Source: DATDVH01 sp035290045 (lineage in GTDB: Bacteria; Patescibacteriota; Microgenomatia; UBA1406; HO2-37-13b). From it: a stretch of DNA of 15,704 nucleotides. The position numbers and the translations under genes were made by a program. The stretch's first letter is position 1. Each line of letters starts with the position of its first letter. Positions 1 to 7,326 of this stretch are shown one piece after another. The notes under the pieces were generated by a model, which saw nothing but the letters and a program-made list of their open reading frames with translations, did no database searches and was not told the origin of the DNA. The stretch covers positions 1 to 15,704 of the forward strand of contig DATDVH010000054.1 of the NCBI GenBank assembly GCA_035290045.1. Direction: 5' to 3'.

Positions 1-1
1 A

Positions 2-136
2 CAATGTATGGCGTTTAACACCAAATACAATCAACGCAGATTTCATCAGGCGTTAGGGTATAAAACACCTGCTGAATATGTTATATTACAAGTTGAAAAA
101 CAAACTCATCAACTGTATCGTATGTATAGGTCCTGA
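2..136 (+). CDS. Transposase/integrase, C-terminal fragment (cut by window edge)
   Basis: This frame is open from the window edge and ends at TGA 134-136, giving 44 residues. It contains FNTKYNQRRFHQALGYKTP followed by AEYV. That matches the end of the DDE (rve) catalytic core in IS3/IS481-type transposases, where an asparagine/tyrosine-rich stretch leads into 'R-x-H-x-A-L-G-Y-x-T-P-x-E-Y'. The family match is recognised from memory; which IS family cannot be decided from the tail alone. The catalytic Asp and Glu residues would lie upstream, outside the window. Whether the whole element is intact is therefore unknown. No terminal inverted repeat is evident in the bases after the stop. The next gene has its own promoter only 8 bases downstream. 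Confidence 0.75.
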   Translation, partial: QCMAFNTKYNQRRFHQALGYKTPAEYVILQVEKQTHQLYRMYRS

Positions 137-144
137 ACACAATG

Positions 145-173
145 TTGACAAATAATACATAAAATGGTATATT
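145..173 (+). promoter_or_regulatory. Strong sigma-70-like promoter for the antitoxin gene
   Basis: A perfect -35 box TTGACA (145-150) is followed by a 17-base spacer and a -10 box TATATT (168-173). TGG directly before the -10 makes it an extended -10. Transcription should start near 180, only about 7 bases before the ATG at 187. That leaves no room for a Shine-Dalgarno sequence. Confidence 0.65.
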
Positions 174-186
174 TTTGTTATAAATT

Positions 187-396
187 ATGATAACTCAACA
201 CAATATCAGCTCTATTTCTGATCTTCGTTTCAAGACAAAAGAAGTATTGAAAAAAACGCAGAAAAGCCCAGTGTATATATTTTCACGAAACACACCGCAA
301 GCCGTTCTCCTCTCATACGAGCACTATCTTAAACTTGTGGATGATCTTGAGGATTATCATGACTCGCTCAAAGCCAAAGAGTGGGAAAAAAAATAA
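187..396 (+). CDS. Phd/YefM-family type II antitoxin, apparently orphan
   Basis: The product is 69 residues, the usual size for this family. It reads as a Phd/YefM antitoxin: an N-terminal 'ISDLRFKTKEVLKKTQKSPV' helix-turn segment, then a strand with 'IFSRNTPQAVLLSYEHYLKL', where the family typically has '(N/R)(N/G)xPxAVLxSxxxYExL'. A charged C-terminal helix usually binds the toxin. Members dimerise, bind their own promoter through the N-terminal part, and neutralise RelE/YoeB- or Doc-type toxins. No toxin gene follows, because era starts 33 bases downstream. None precedes it either, since the upstream frame is a transposase tail. It may be a relic, a trans-acting antidote, or a small repressor. 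The ATG at 187 fits the near-leaderless promoter. Confidence 0.8.
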   Translation: MITQHNISSISDLRFKTKEVLKKTQKSPVYIFSRNTPQAVLLSYEHYLKLVDDLEDYHDSLKAKEWEKK

Positions 397-429
397 AAGT
401 AAAGTAAATTTGATTTTACCTATTACATT

Positions 430-1293
430 ATGAAATCTGGCACCGTGCTCCTTATCGGACGACCGAATGTCGGCAAATCAACCTTAGTCAATGCGATTAT
501 AGGGCAGAAAGTCGCCATCACCTCTCCCAAACCTCAGACAACCAGATTTTCAATTCATGCGCTCTACCAAGAAGAACGAGGGCAAATCATATTCATTGAC
601 ACTCCCGGCATTTTTAATAAAGCAAAAGACGCGCTTGCCCGTACCATCAACGCACGATCCAAAAACTCGCTTCAAGAAGATATTGATCTTGTTCTATATA
701 TGATTGATCCGACACGACGCCGTGATTTTGAAGAATCAAAAGTGCTTGGACTGGTGCGGAAAATCAAGGCACCAATTATCCTTGTAATCAATAAGGCAGA
801 TATAGAAAATCCAACATATCTTCCGCAATATAAATTTTTAGAAGAAGAATATCCAGAGGTGGTAACCATAAGCGCTCTTCGTATGAAACATTTGAAAGGA
901 CTGCTCAATCGTATTTTTCACTACCTTCCTGAAAAAGAAATACTACCAGAAACGACTCCTCGAGCTCATCCTGCACTGAATATGGATAGTCACATTTTTC
1001 TTGCCGAGATCATCAGAGAAAAAGTGTTTTTGAAGACACGAAAAGAGCTTCCCTACACAACCACAGTTGTAGTTGATGAGATTACCGAACGAGATACTAC
1101 ACTCACCTATATTAGGGCTCGTATTCTCACCACTCATGATACGTATAAAAAAATGCTTATTGGAGCGGGGGGAAGAAAAATAAAAGAGATTGGAGGTATG
1201 GCACGAAAGGAATTAGAGACTGCAACAGATAAAAAAATTTATCTTGATCTTACCGTAGAGACAGATAAACATTGGATAAATACCATGAGATAA
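430..1293 (+). CDS. era: GTPase Era
   Basis: Era is a GTP-binding protein that binds the 3' end of 16S rRNA and helps mature the 30S subunit. At 287 residues it is close to the usual length of about 300. All GTPase motifs are visible: G1 GRPNVGKS (10-17), G2 in PQTTR (35-39), G3 DTPG (57-60), G4 NKAD (121-124) and G5 SAL (148-150). A C-terminal KH domain follows, with the RNA-binding loop IGAGGRKIKEIG (244-255). The domain order (GTPase then KH) separates Era from other TrmE/Der-type GTPases. The gene starts 33 bases after the antitoxin stop. There is no Shine-Dalgarno sequence and no convincing -10 at leaderless distance, so it may share the antitoxin transcript. It converges on the mutY-like gene with 16 bases between stop codons. 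Confidence 0.97.
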   Translation: MKSGTVLLIGRPNVGKSTLVNAIIGQKVAITSPKPQTTRFSIHALYQEERGQIIFIDTPGIFNKAKDALARTINARSKNSLQEDIDLVLYMIDPTRRRDFEESKVLGLVRKIKAPIILVINKADIENPTYLPQYKFLEEEYPEVVTISALRMKHLKGLLNRIFHYLPEKEILPETTPRAHPALNMDSHIFLAEIIREKVFLKTRKELPYTTTVVVDEITERDTTLTYIRARILTTHDTYKKMLIGAGGRKIKEIGGMARKELETATDKKIYLDLTVETDKHWINTMR

Positions 1294-1309
1294 ATTTTTT
1301 CCCCAAAAA

Positions 1310-2146
1310 TCAAATAACAATGTATGTGCCCTGTCGCGCAATAAGTTTTTCTTTTATCAGCTGAGTTACACTATCATATACTCGTTTTCTCTCAAAAGAA
1401 AGACGCGCATAAAGATCATCCTCAAATACCGGCGATGCATGAGTTAATATTTTAAGAATCAGCCCCCGTATCTGACGATTTGAATTGACAAAAGGTGATT
1501 GCTTCGCATGGTGCGCGCTTTTTCTGGAAGGATTAGAACAATTCTTTTTAAGGAACGCTCCATAATCCATGAGACCATAATACCATTGACGTGGATGTGC
1601 CTTATCCAACGTTTTTTCCACAAGAGACAGTATCTCTCTATCTTTCACATTGTTTTTTTGTGAAAAAAAGAAATGAAGAAAAACACTCCGAATATTAGTT
1701 TCAACAAATACAGAAGGTTTATTGAATGCAAAGGCACAAATTGCAGACGCAGTCGCATGACCAATACCGGGCAAACGGGTTAATACGGTTACATCAGAAG
1801 GACATATGCCGTCATGAATTTTGAGAATAAGTTGCGCTGTTTTTTGAAGAAAGAGAGCGCGACGATTGTATCCCAACCCCTGCCATTGTCTCATCACATC
1901 CTGAAATGAAGCATTGGCAAGGGATGCGGCATGAGGAAAACGCACGATAAATAATTGGTATTTTTTAAGCACTCTCTCTGTTTGTGTTTGTTGTAACATG
2001 AATTCGGAGACAAGAATATGATAAGGATTATGAGTATTTCGCCAGGGAAAATCGCGCCCATATTTTTTGAAAAAACCAGTGATAATGGTTTGAAATGCAC
2101 GAAAAGTTTTATCTGAATACCTATGACGACTTATTATCTTTTTCAT
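1310..2146 (-). CDS. mutY: MutY-like A/G-specific DNA glycosylase lacking the Fe-S cluster
   Basis: HhH-GPD superfamily base-excision repair enzyme. MutY removes adenine mispaired with 8-oxoguanine. Visible motifs, counted from the chosen start: DFPWR (32-36), SEFMLQQTQ with the catalytic-type Glu at 48 (47-55), QGLGYNRRA (89-97), and the helix-hairpin-helix LPGIGHATASAI (125-136). The usual second catalytic Asp position is filled by Glu in VETNIRSV (Glu149). After the HhH-GPD domain, the four cysteines that bind the [4Fe-4S] cluster in classical MutY are absent; only one Cys is present there. The 278-residue length also leaves out the NUDIX-like 8-oxoG recognition domain. An ATG at 2203 would add 19 residues and overlap gltX by 83 bases. 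I chose the ATG at 2146 (MKKII), which overlaps gltX by 26 bases. It is co-transcribed with gltX. Confidence 0.85.
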   Translation of the reverse strand: MKKIISRHRYSDKTFRAFQTIITGFFKKYGRDFPWRNTHNPYHILVSEFMLQQTQTERVLKKYQLFIVRFPHAASLANASFQDVMRQWQGLGYNRRALFLQKTAQLILKIHDGICPSDVTVLTRLPGIGHATASAICAFAFNKPSVFVETNIRSVFLHFFFSQKNNVKDREILSLVEKTLDKAHPRQWYYGLMDYGAFLKKNCSNPSRKSAHHAKQSPFVNSNRQIRGLILKILTHASPVFEDDLYARLSFERKRVYDSVTQLIKEKLIARQGTYIVI

Positions 2147-3533
2147 ACACTGCATGAACGCGAGAAAGACATTCTTCCTTTCCCAAAATCTGCATTGATT
2201 CATTCAAAGGAGGTGAAATCTTTTTTCCAGTGATAGCAACTCTTAAAATAATAAAAAACTCGCTGTTTTTGATGGCTAATTCTTGTGCTAATACTAACAT
2301 CTTCTCACCGATTAAATCAGCGTGCCAATTTTTTATTTCAGATAATGTGTGATGAATTTTTTCAAGTAATTTTTTTTGAGAAGAAAAATCAATCTCATAT
2401 TTTTTTGGCTTTTCAAAAAAGAAATCACATAATGGCAAATAATCAGAAAGTTTTCTTATTCTTTCTTGCACAAGTGGAATTGTTTTTTCTACAATATCTT
2501 CAGGATAATTCGCACCGATGAACTCTTGAATTTTTAATTTTAAACTTTTAATTTTTAATTTTCTAATATATACTCCATTCATCCATTCTAATTTTATGGG
2601 ATCAAAAATAGGTCCGACTGCTTTCATATCGGAAAGTTCAAATACGCGGACAAACTCATCAAGAGAAAACATCTCTTTTCCCTCAGGATGCGACCATCCC
2701 ATAAGAGATAAGTAATTAAGAAGAGCTTCTGGAAAATATCCTTGCTTGAGATACCACGATGCCCACACGGCATTTTTTCGTTTTGATAATTTTGATTTAT
2801 CTGGATTTCTCAAAATAGGCAGGTGAGCAAAAACTGGTCGTTCCCACCCAAACATATCATACAATACTACATGCTTTGGGGTTGATGATATCCACTCTTC
2901 GGCACGTATCACATGAGATATTTTCATCAGATGATCATCTACTACTACCGCAAGATGATAGGTCGGATACCCATCAGATTTAAGAAGTACTTGATCGTCT
3001 AGATCATTACTATTAAATGTTATCTCGCCTCGTATGACGTCATGAAAAACAATTTTTGTGTCATGAGGTATTTTCAACCGAATGACATACTTTTGTGTAT
3101 TTTTTATTTTTGATATTTTATTTTTAATCTTCAGACAGTGTCTATCATATTTTGGCACTTTTTTCTCAGCTTGTTGTTGTTTGCGTACCGCATCTAAATG
3201 TTCTTTTGTGCACGTGCAATAATATGCCATTCCTTTTTGGACTAATTCTTCCGCATATTGTTTGTATAACGAAAGACGTTCTGATTGTCTATACGGTGCA
3301 TATTCACCATTCTTTATGGGCGACTCGTCAGGAGATAATCCAAATTGTTCAAGCGAATGTATTATTTTCTGCTCTGCTCCCTCAATCACTCGCTCTTGAT
3401 CCGTATCCTCTATACGAAGGATAAATTGCCCTCCGTGTTTTCGCGCATATGCCCAGTTGATAAGCGCGGTATACAGGTTTCCTATATGAATATCCTGTCC
3501 AGTTGGTGATGGAGCAATACGTGTACGTATCAT
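2121..3533 (-). CDS. gltX: Glutamyl-tRNA synthetase
   Basis: Class I aminoacyl-tRNA synthetase that charges tRNA-Glu. It may also charge tRNA-Gln if this organism relies on GatCAB amidation, which the window cannot show. The 470-residue length is normal. The N-terminal Rossmann domain carries APSPTG (7-12) and the HIGH-type motif HIGN (16-19), then RIEDTD (40-45). The second signature motif is KLSKR (248-252). LLNYLSLMGWS (271-281) is typical of the family, and the helical anticodon-binding region fills the C-terminus. Two short Lys/Ile/Leu/Asn stretches, near residues 134-147 and 324-336, look like in-frame repeat insertions (see the repeat entries). It is the first gene of the operon with the mutY-like gene. 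The predicted promoter places the transcription start about 2 bases before the ATG. Confidence 0.97.
   Translation of the reverse strand: MIRTRIAPSPTGQDIHIGNLYTALINWAYARKHGGQFILRIEDTDQERVIEGAEQKIIHSLEQFGLSPDESPIKNGEYAPYRQSERLSLYKQYAEELVQKGMAYYCTCTKEHLDAVRKQQQAEKKVPKYDRHCLKIKNKISKIKNTQKYVIRLKIPHDTKIVFHDVIRGEITFNSNDLDDQVLLKSDGYPTYHLAVVVDDHLMKISHVIRAEEWISSTPKHVVLYDMFGWERPVFAHLPILRNPDKSKLSKRKNAVWASWYLKQGYFPEALLNYLSLMGWSHPEGKEMFSLDEFVRVFELSDMKAVGPIFDPIKLEWMNGVYIRKLKIKSLKLKIQEFIGANYPEDIVEKTIPLVQERIRKLSDYLPLCDFFFEKPKKYEIDFSSQKKLLEKIHHTLSEIKNWHADLIGEKMLVLAQELAIKNSEFFIILRVAITGKKISPPLNESMQILGKEECLSRVHAVYEKDNKSS
2529..2562 (-). repeat. AT-rich coding repeat, copy A (in gltX)
   Basis: On the coding strand this is a run of AAAATT/AAAAGTT units that encodes RKLKIKSLKLKIQ within GluRS. 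It shares the 17-base core AAAATTAAAAATTAAAA with copy D in recJ. It sits at the boundary of the anticodon-binding region, where an insertion would be tolerated. Confidence 0.55.
3095..3132 (-). repeat. AT-rich coding repeat, copy B (in gltX)
   Basis: On the coding strand this A-rich stretch encodes CLKIKNKISKIKNTQK, between a conserved 'YDRHC' and 'YVIRLKIP' of GluRS. The LKIKN peptide matches copies C and D in recJ. This is the most diverged of the four copies. Confidence 0.45.
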
Positions 3534-3537
3534 TGTA

Positions 3538-3565
3538 TTGTATTATAGCAAAAAATTGGTATGAT
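3538..3565 (+). promoter_or_regulatory. Promoter of the metzincin gene, overlapping the gltX promoter
   Basis: A -35 TTGTAT (3538-3543), a 16-base spacer and an extended -10 TGG-TATGAT (hexamer 3560-3565) are visible. The predicted start, about 7 bases beyond the -10, coincides with the ATG at 3572. The -35 overlaps the gltX -10 on the opposite strand, so the two promoters probably compete for polymerase. Confidence 0.55.
3542..3550 (-). promoter_or_regulatory. Extended -10 promoter of the gltX operon
   Basis: On the minus strand TGCTATAAT is a perfect extended -10 (TGnTATAAT). The -10 hexamer covers 3547-3542. No good -35 box lies 17 bases upstream, which is normal for extended -10 promoters. 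Transcription should start near 3535, next to the gltX ATG at 3533, so the mRNA is essentially leaderless. Confidence 0.6.
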
Positions 3566-3571
3566 AAAAAT

Positions 3572-6256
3572 ATGAGTGTTTTTTCACGGAAACGAGAGTT
3601 TTTATTCGTTATTTTTCTTTTCACTACTGTTATCATCTCTCTTGTTATTATTACGGCAAATAATAATCAGAAAACCTACCGCTCAAAAGCCCAAGAAACC
3701 ATCTCTCCCACGCCTGTTGCATCTCCTTCTGCTCAAATAGCATTACTTGAGACCGAGGTTGTATCAAATAATGGAGAGACAAATAGATTACTTGATCAAT
3801 ATGAACAGACAACAGATGAAGGAGAAAAACAAACTATCATCTCAAATATTGAGAATAATCTTATCCAAAGAAAAAAGAACCAAATATCTCTTCTTGAACT
3901 CTCTCCGATCTCTGTATATCAGAAAGCGTTTGATCAAGGTATCATTAATAAACTACAAACAGTAGGAAATATTAAAAAGAATAAATTAGTTGAAGAAAGA
4001 ATAGACAGGCTTCAAGGAATCGTGAATACGACAATCTATGATGATTTTGAGAATAATAGATCATATACGGATGCATCTTTTATTCCTGACGATAATCAAG
4101 AGGAAGAGATTAACTTCTATCCTGCTGATGGTCAAACATTCCTTTCTGGAACAAAAGCAGTTCTTCATAATGCAATCAAAATAGATAAAGATCAAGAAGT
4201 TCTTGGTATTGCTTCTTCAGTATATGCCCAAGACCAAGAACAACAACAACAATACATAGCCACCGTAGCTCCAACTCATCTTATTGCGGTTGATATAACA
4301 CTGATTAAAACTCCACCTCTTGATACGTTGGGAGAACAAAAAATACTTGTTCTTCTTGCGTGTTTGGATGATCTTGATTGTGCTCAACTACCAGCCCCCC
4401 AAGAAATAGAACAGAGAATCAATAATGAGATCAATGAATTTTTCAAGAGAGATTCATATAATAATATGTCTCTAGTCGCACATACGACGAGTAAGTGGCT
4501 AAAGGTTAAAAAAGAAATCCTTATTAATGAGCAAAGTAAACCATGGGATGAGACAATCGGCTCGTGGAAATTGGAAAAAAAAATCTTATCCGAATTCGCT
4601 CGTGATATTGAGTTCAAAGAGTATGAACGATTGGCTATTATTTTAGTTAAAGACGATCAAGGAAATGGAGGAGAATCTGCTCTCGGAAAAAGGTATAAAA
4701 TCAAGATCGCAGATCAGACCATAAATTCCTCTATACTTACCGTATTTGCTCCTTTGAAAAGCAGTTATTTTTTTGACTCTCTCTATAATACAGTAGATGG
4801 AAACATGTCTAAATTTGACAAAGTTTTTTCACATGAATTCATTCATAGTCTTGGAGGTCATCATGCGGGACTAACAAAAACACTGGGCAACACTTTTATC
4901 TCAATAGATGGACTCAAAGACACTGCTCTAGAAGAATACGGAAATAGTTTTGAAATCATGGGCACACATACCTTTGGGTTCTATTCTAACGCGTATATTA
5001 AGAAAGAATTTGCATGGATTGGTCAGAATAAAGAAGCAAACATACTTAAAATAGATAGAGACAAGCCAGAAGGCGAATATACCTTAAAAAAAATGGGGTC
5101 TCAAGGTCAAATAGCCGCGTGGCTACCGTATAGCAGTCTGTATAAAGAAACGAACAAGGATTTTTTTCACGTAGATCAATTTTTAGAGTATAGAAAAAAT
5201 CCAATAGAAAACGGATTAGTTATCAATCTATTAGAAAAACCAAAGTCTTATAGTAATGCGTTAATGAAGACCATTCTTTTTCCTGCGACTGGCCTGAATG
5301 GTTTTTTAAGTTCCTCATATAAAGAAAATGATATATTTTTTGATCAAGCGCACGGAATAAAAATTAAAGTAAAAGATATTAAAGAGGACGAAGATGAATT
5401 AACATTTATTATCAATCGTTGTCAAAAAGAAAAACCACCAGACGCTTCTTTATTTTACCTTATCCCTAACCGAGCAGGAAATGGAAAAATTGTCTCAATC
5501 AACGTTTTTGAAAGTGATTTAATAACTTTTAAATCCCCTTCTACTATACAGTATTTTTCTATTGAAAATGTAGTAGATTGCGAGATTAGTTTGTATTTCA
5601 TACCATCAAGCATGTTACGTATGCAACAAGAAAATACCTATATAACATTATTAGTCTTTAAGGAAAAAGGGGAAAGTATACCTATCTATCCTTATAAGAC
5701 GAAAGAGTCATCATTTTCTGTCTTCAGCAGACTTAATGATCCCAAATTGCCAAATACAACTATTACTTTTTCTGTGAATAAAGACGATCATCCTTCTGCT
5801 AAAAAAACTCTTACATACGAGCTTAATCTCGTTCCATCTCCCGACGAATACAAAAACGATCTTGAACCATATATGATTGATATAAAAGATAAAGATATCA
5901 ATAACAAAGACTTCAATCATTTGGAAGCAAAGAAACAACAAATACTTCTATTCACTTCCAATATAGCCAACAACTCCCGTAATCCAGATGGGAATAAAAG
6001 TAGCGACTTTTTTGTGAAATGGGAGATACAAGATGAAAAAGGAAATAATGTCATACCTCCCTTTCGTCAACGTCATGACGGAATCACTCCAAAATCTATA
6101 GACAACGCTCATCCTGCAACTCTCACATGGACTATCCCTCAAGATTTACCAGTAGGAGACTACAAAGTCATTCTTGAAGTTGACTCAAATAATAGACTGC
6201 AGGAGTTTAATGAAAATAATAATATAATTTGGAGATATTTTAATGTAGTTGATTGA
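3572..6256 (+). CDS. Membrane-anchored metzincin-type metallopeptidase (M11-like) with C-terminal CARDB-like domain
   Basis: The product is 894 residues. A basic N-terminus precedes a hydrophobic segment (about 9-27) that acts as signal anchor, followed by a short S/T/P-rich stretch (SPTPVASPSAQ). Residues 30-230 are polar and unrecognised. The peptidase region spans about 235-510. It has the full metzincin zinc motif HEFIHSLGGHH (421-431, HExxHxxGxxH), with Glu422 as catalytic base. The Met-turn candidate FEIMG has Met463 about 32 residues downstream. The flanking pattern 'EYGNSFEIMG...NAYIKKEFAWI' resembles gametolysin-like M11 peptidases. The last 80-90 residues include VDSNNRLQEFNENNN, typical of CARDB adhesion domains. 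The substrate is unknown; extracellular protein cleavage is inferred. An ATG at 3503 would lie inside gltX, so I chose 3572, which the promoter supports. Confidence 0.85.
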   Translation: MSVFSRKREFLFVIFLFTTVIISLVIITANNNQKTYRSKAQETISPTPVASPSAQIALLETEVVSNNGETNRLLDQYEQTTDEGEKQTIISNIENNLIQRKKNQISLLELSPISVYQKAFDQGIINKLQTVGNIKKNKLVEERIDRLQGIVNTTIYDDFENNRSYTDASFIPDDNQEEEINFYPADGQTFLSGTKAVLHNAIKIDKDQEVLGIASSVYAQDQEQQQQYIATVAPTHLIAVDITLIKTPPLDTLGEQKILVLLACLDDLDCAQLPAPQEIEQRINNEINEFFKRDSYNNMSLVAHTTSKWLKVKKEILINEQSKPWDETIGSWKLEKKILSEFARDIEFKEYERLAIILVKDDQGNGGESALGKRYKIKIADQTINSSILTVFAPLKSSYFFDSLYNTVDGNMSKFDKVFSHEFIHSLGGHHAGLTKTLGNTFISIDGLKDTALEEYGNSFEIMGTHTFGFYSNAYIKKEFAWIGQNKEANILKIDRDKPEGEYTLKKMGSQGQIAAWLPYSSLYKETNKDFFHVDQFLEYRKNPIENGLVINLLEKPKSYSNALMKTILFPATGLNGFLSSSYKENDIFFDQAHGIKIKVKDIKEDEDELTFIINRCQKEKPPDASLFYLIPNRAGNGKIVSINVFESDLITFKSPSTIQYFSIENVVDCEISLYFIPSSMLRMQQENTYITLLVFKEKGESIPIYPYKTKESSFSVFSRLNDPKLPNTTITFSVNKDDHPSAKKTLTYELNLVPSPDEYKNDLEPYMIDIKDKDINNKDFNHLEAKKQQILLFTSNIANNSRNPDGNKSSDFFVKWEIQDEKGNNVIPPFRQRHDGITPKSIDNAHPATLTWTIPQDLPVGDYKVILEVDSNNRLQEFNENNNIIWRYFNVVD

Positions 6257-6267
6257 CCTATAATTCT

Positions 6268-7314
6268 ATGACTTTAACTGAACTTTCACATACCGTCAGA
6301 CGATCAATCGTACCGAGTGTCTTTGGGTTTATACTCCTTATCGCTCTTTATTTTGTCATCAGCAATTATCTCAACTATCTTGCATCTCAACGCCCAAAAA
6401 CCATCGTTATTGAACCGATTTTTGGCAAAATAAACAAACTCGCTCTTAAGAATACGTTTCAATATTCTACAAAATCTCACTTTGTACTTGACACCATTGA
6501 AGGACGACCAAAAACCGCCACTGATACTGCAAAAGTATATTTTCTCCCTCCTAAAATCACCAAATTTGGCTATTTACAAACCGTATTTCTTATGGCAAAG
6601 AAATTAGGATTTCATGTTGATGAGATTAAGCACACCATCAAAAATAATACAGTACTGTTTGAAGACGAAGAAAAAAGCGTCCAAATTAATATCGCCAATT
6701 ATAATTTCACCTATGCTTATAAATATGATGACAACCTTCAGGTATTTGACGATGTTACTTTTCCCGAAGATACCACTATAAAGGAAAAAATAAAAGGATT
6801 CTTAAGCGATGTAGGAAGATACCCTGAAGAACTCGCACAAGGAAAAGAAGACCTGTCATTTTTAATATATGATAGAGACACGAAGCAATTTACTCCCACT
6901 ACTCGTAAAAATGAAGCAAACGCTGTAGAGTTTGATTTATATCGTCCTGACATCAATTCATTTCCCGCAGTCTCGCCCTCCTATTTTGGAAGTCATAATT
7001 ATGCACTGGCAGTATTTCAAAGTGATACTTATACCGTATTAAAAGCACAAATCAGCTTTTTTGAAAAGGAAAACGAAAAAATAGGTATCTATCCGTTAAA
7101 AACAGGAAGTGAGGCGTGGGATGAGTTGAAAAATAAACAAGGATTTATCGTATCCGAAGGAGAGAGTAAAGACACGATCACTATTAAAAAAATGTTTCTT
7201 GCGTATGTTGATCCAGATATATATCAATCTTATGTGCAACCCGTCTATGTATTCTTAAGCGCTGATGGTTTTGCTGGATATATCTCCGCAATCAAAGATG
7301 AGTATCTTGAGTAG
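6268..7314 (+). CDS. Unknown single-pass membrane-anchored protein, likely co-transcribed with the peptidase
   Basis: I do not recognise a named family. The 348-residue product has a short cytoplasmic N-terminus (about 13 residues, with RR at 11-12) and one membrane segment (about 14-33, IVPSVFGFILLIALYFVISN). About 310 residues should lie outside. The body alternates strands and helices, has no Cys and no obvious catalytic motif, and ends with 'VQPVYVFLSADGFAGYISAI'. That ending resembles the final strand pair of lipoprotein-like or YycI/YycH-like extracytoplasmic domains, but this is only an impression. A TTG at 6253 would overlap the preceding stop; the ATG at 6268, 11 bases after the peptidase stop, is preferred. 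A TATAAT at 6259-6264 is too close to this ATG to serve it. Its position suggests a partner of the metzincin. Confidence 0.75.
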   Translation: MTLTELSHTVRRSIVPSVFGFILLIALYFVISNYLNYLASQRPKTIVIEPIFGKINKLALKNTFQYSTKSHFVLDTIEGRPKTATDTAKVYFLPPKITKFGYLQTVFLMAKKLGFHVDEIKHTIKNNTVLFEDEEKSVQINIANYNFTYAYKYDDNLQVFDDVTFPEDTTIKEKIKGFLSDVGRYPEELAQGKEDLSFLIYDRDTKQFTPTTRKNEANAVEFDLYRPDINSFPAVSPSYFGSHNYALAVFQSDTYTVLKAQISFFEKENEKIGIYPLKTGSEAWDELKNKQGFIVSEGESKDTITIKKMFLAYVDPDIYQSYVQPVYVFLSADGFAGYISAIKDEYLE

Positions 7315-7326
7315 GATCAACCTGAT

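Noticed and set aside
404..419. Inverted repeat GTAAA/TTTAC before era
   Set aside because: Five A/T-rich pairs with a six-base loop are expected by chance at this base composition.
1294..1309. Bidirectional terminator between era and the mutY-like gene
   Set aside because: T5-CCCC-A5 gives only five A-T pairs, too weak to support a call.
3152..3424. A 90-codon plus-strand frame inside gltX
   Set aside because: It is fully antisense to conserved GluRS sequence and has no recognisable protein features.
6253..6268. TATAAT at 6259-6264 as a promoter for the membrane-protein gene
   Set aside because: It lies only 3 bases before the ATG, so transcription would start inside the gene, and there is no -35 box. 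Co-transcription with the peptidase gene is simpler.
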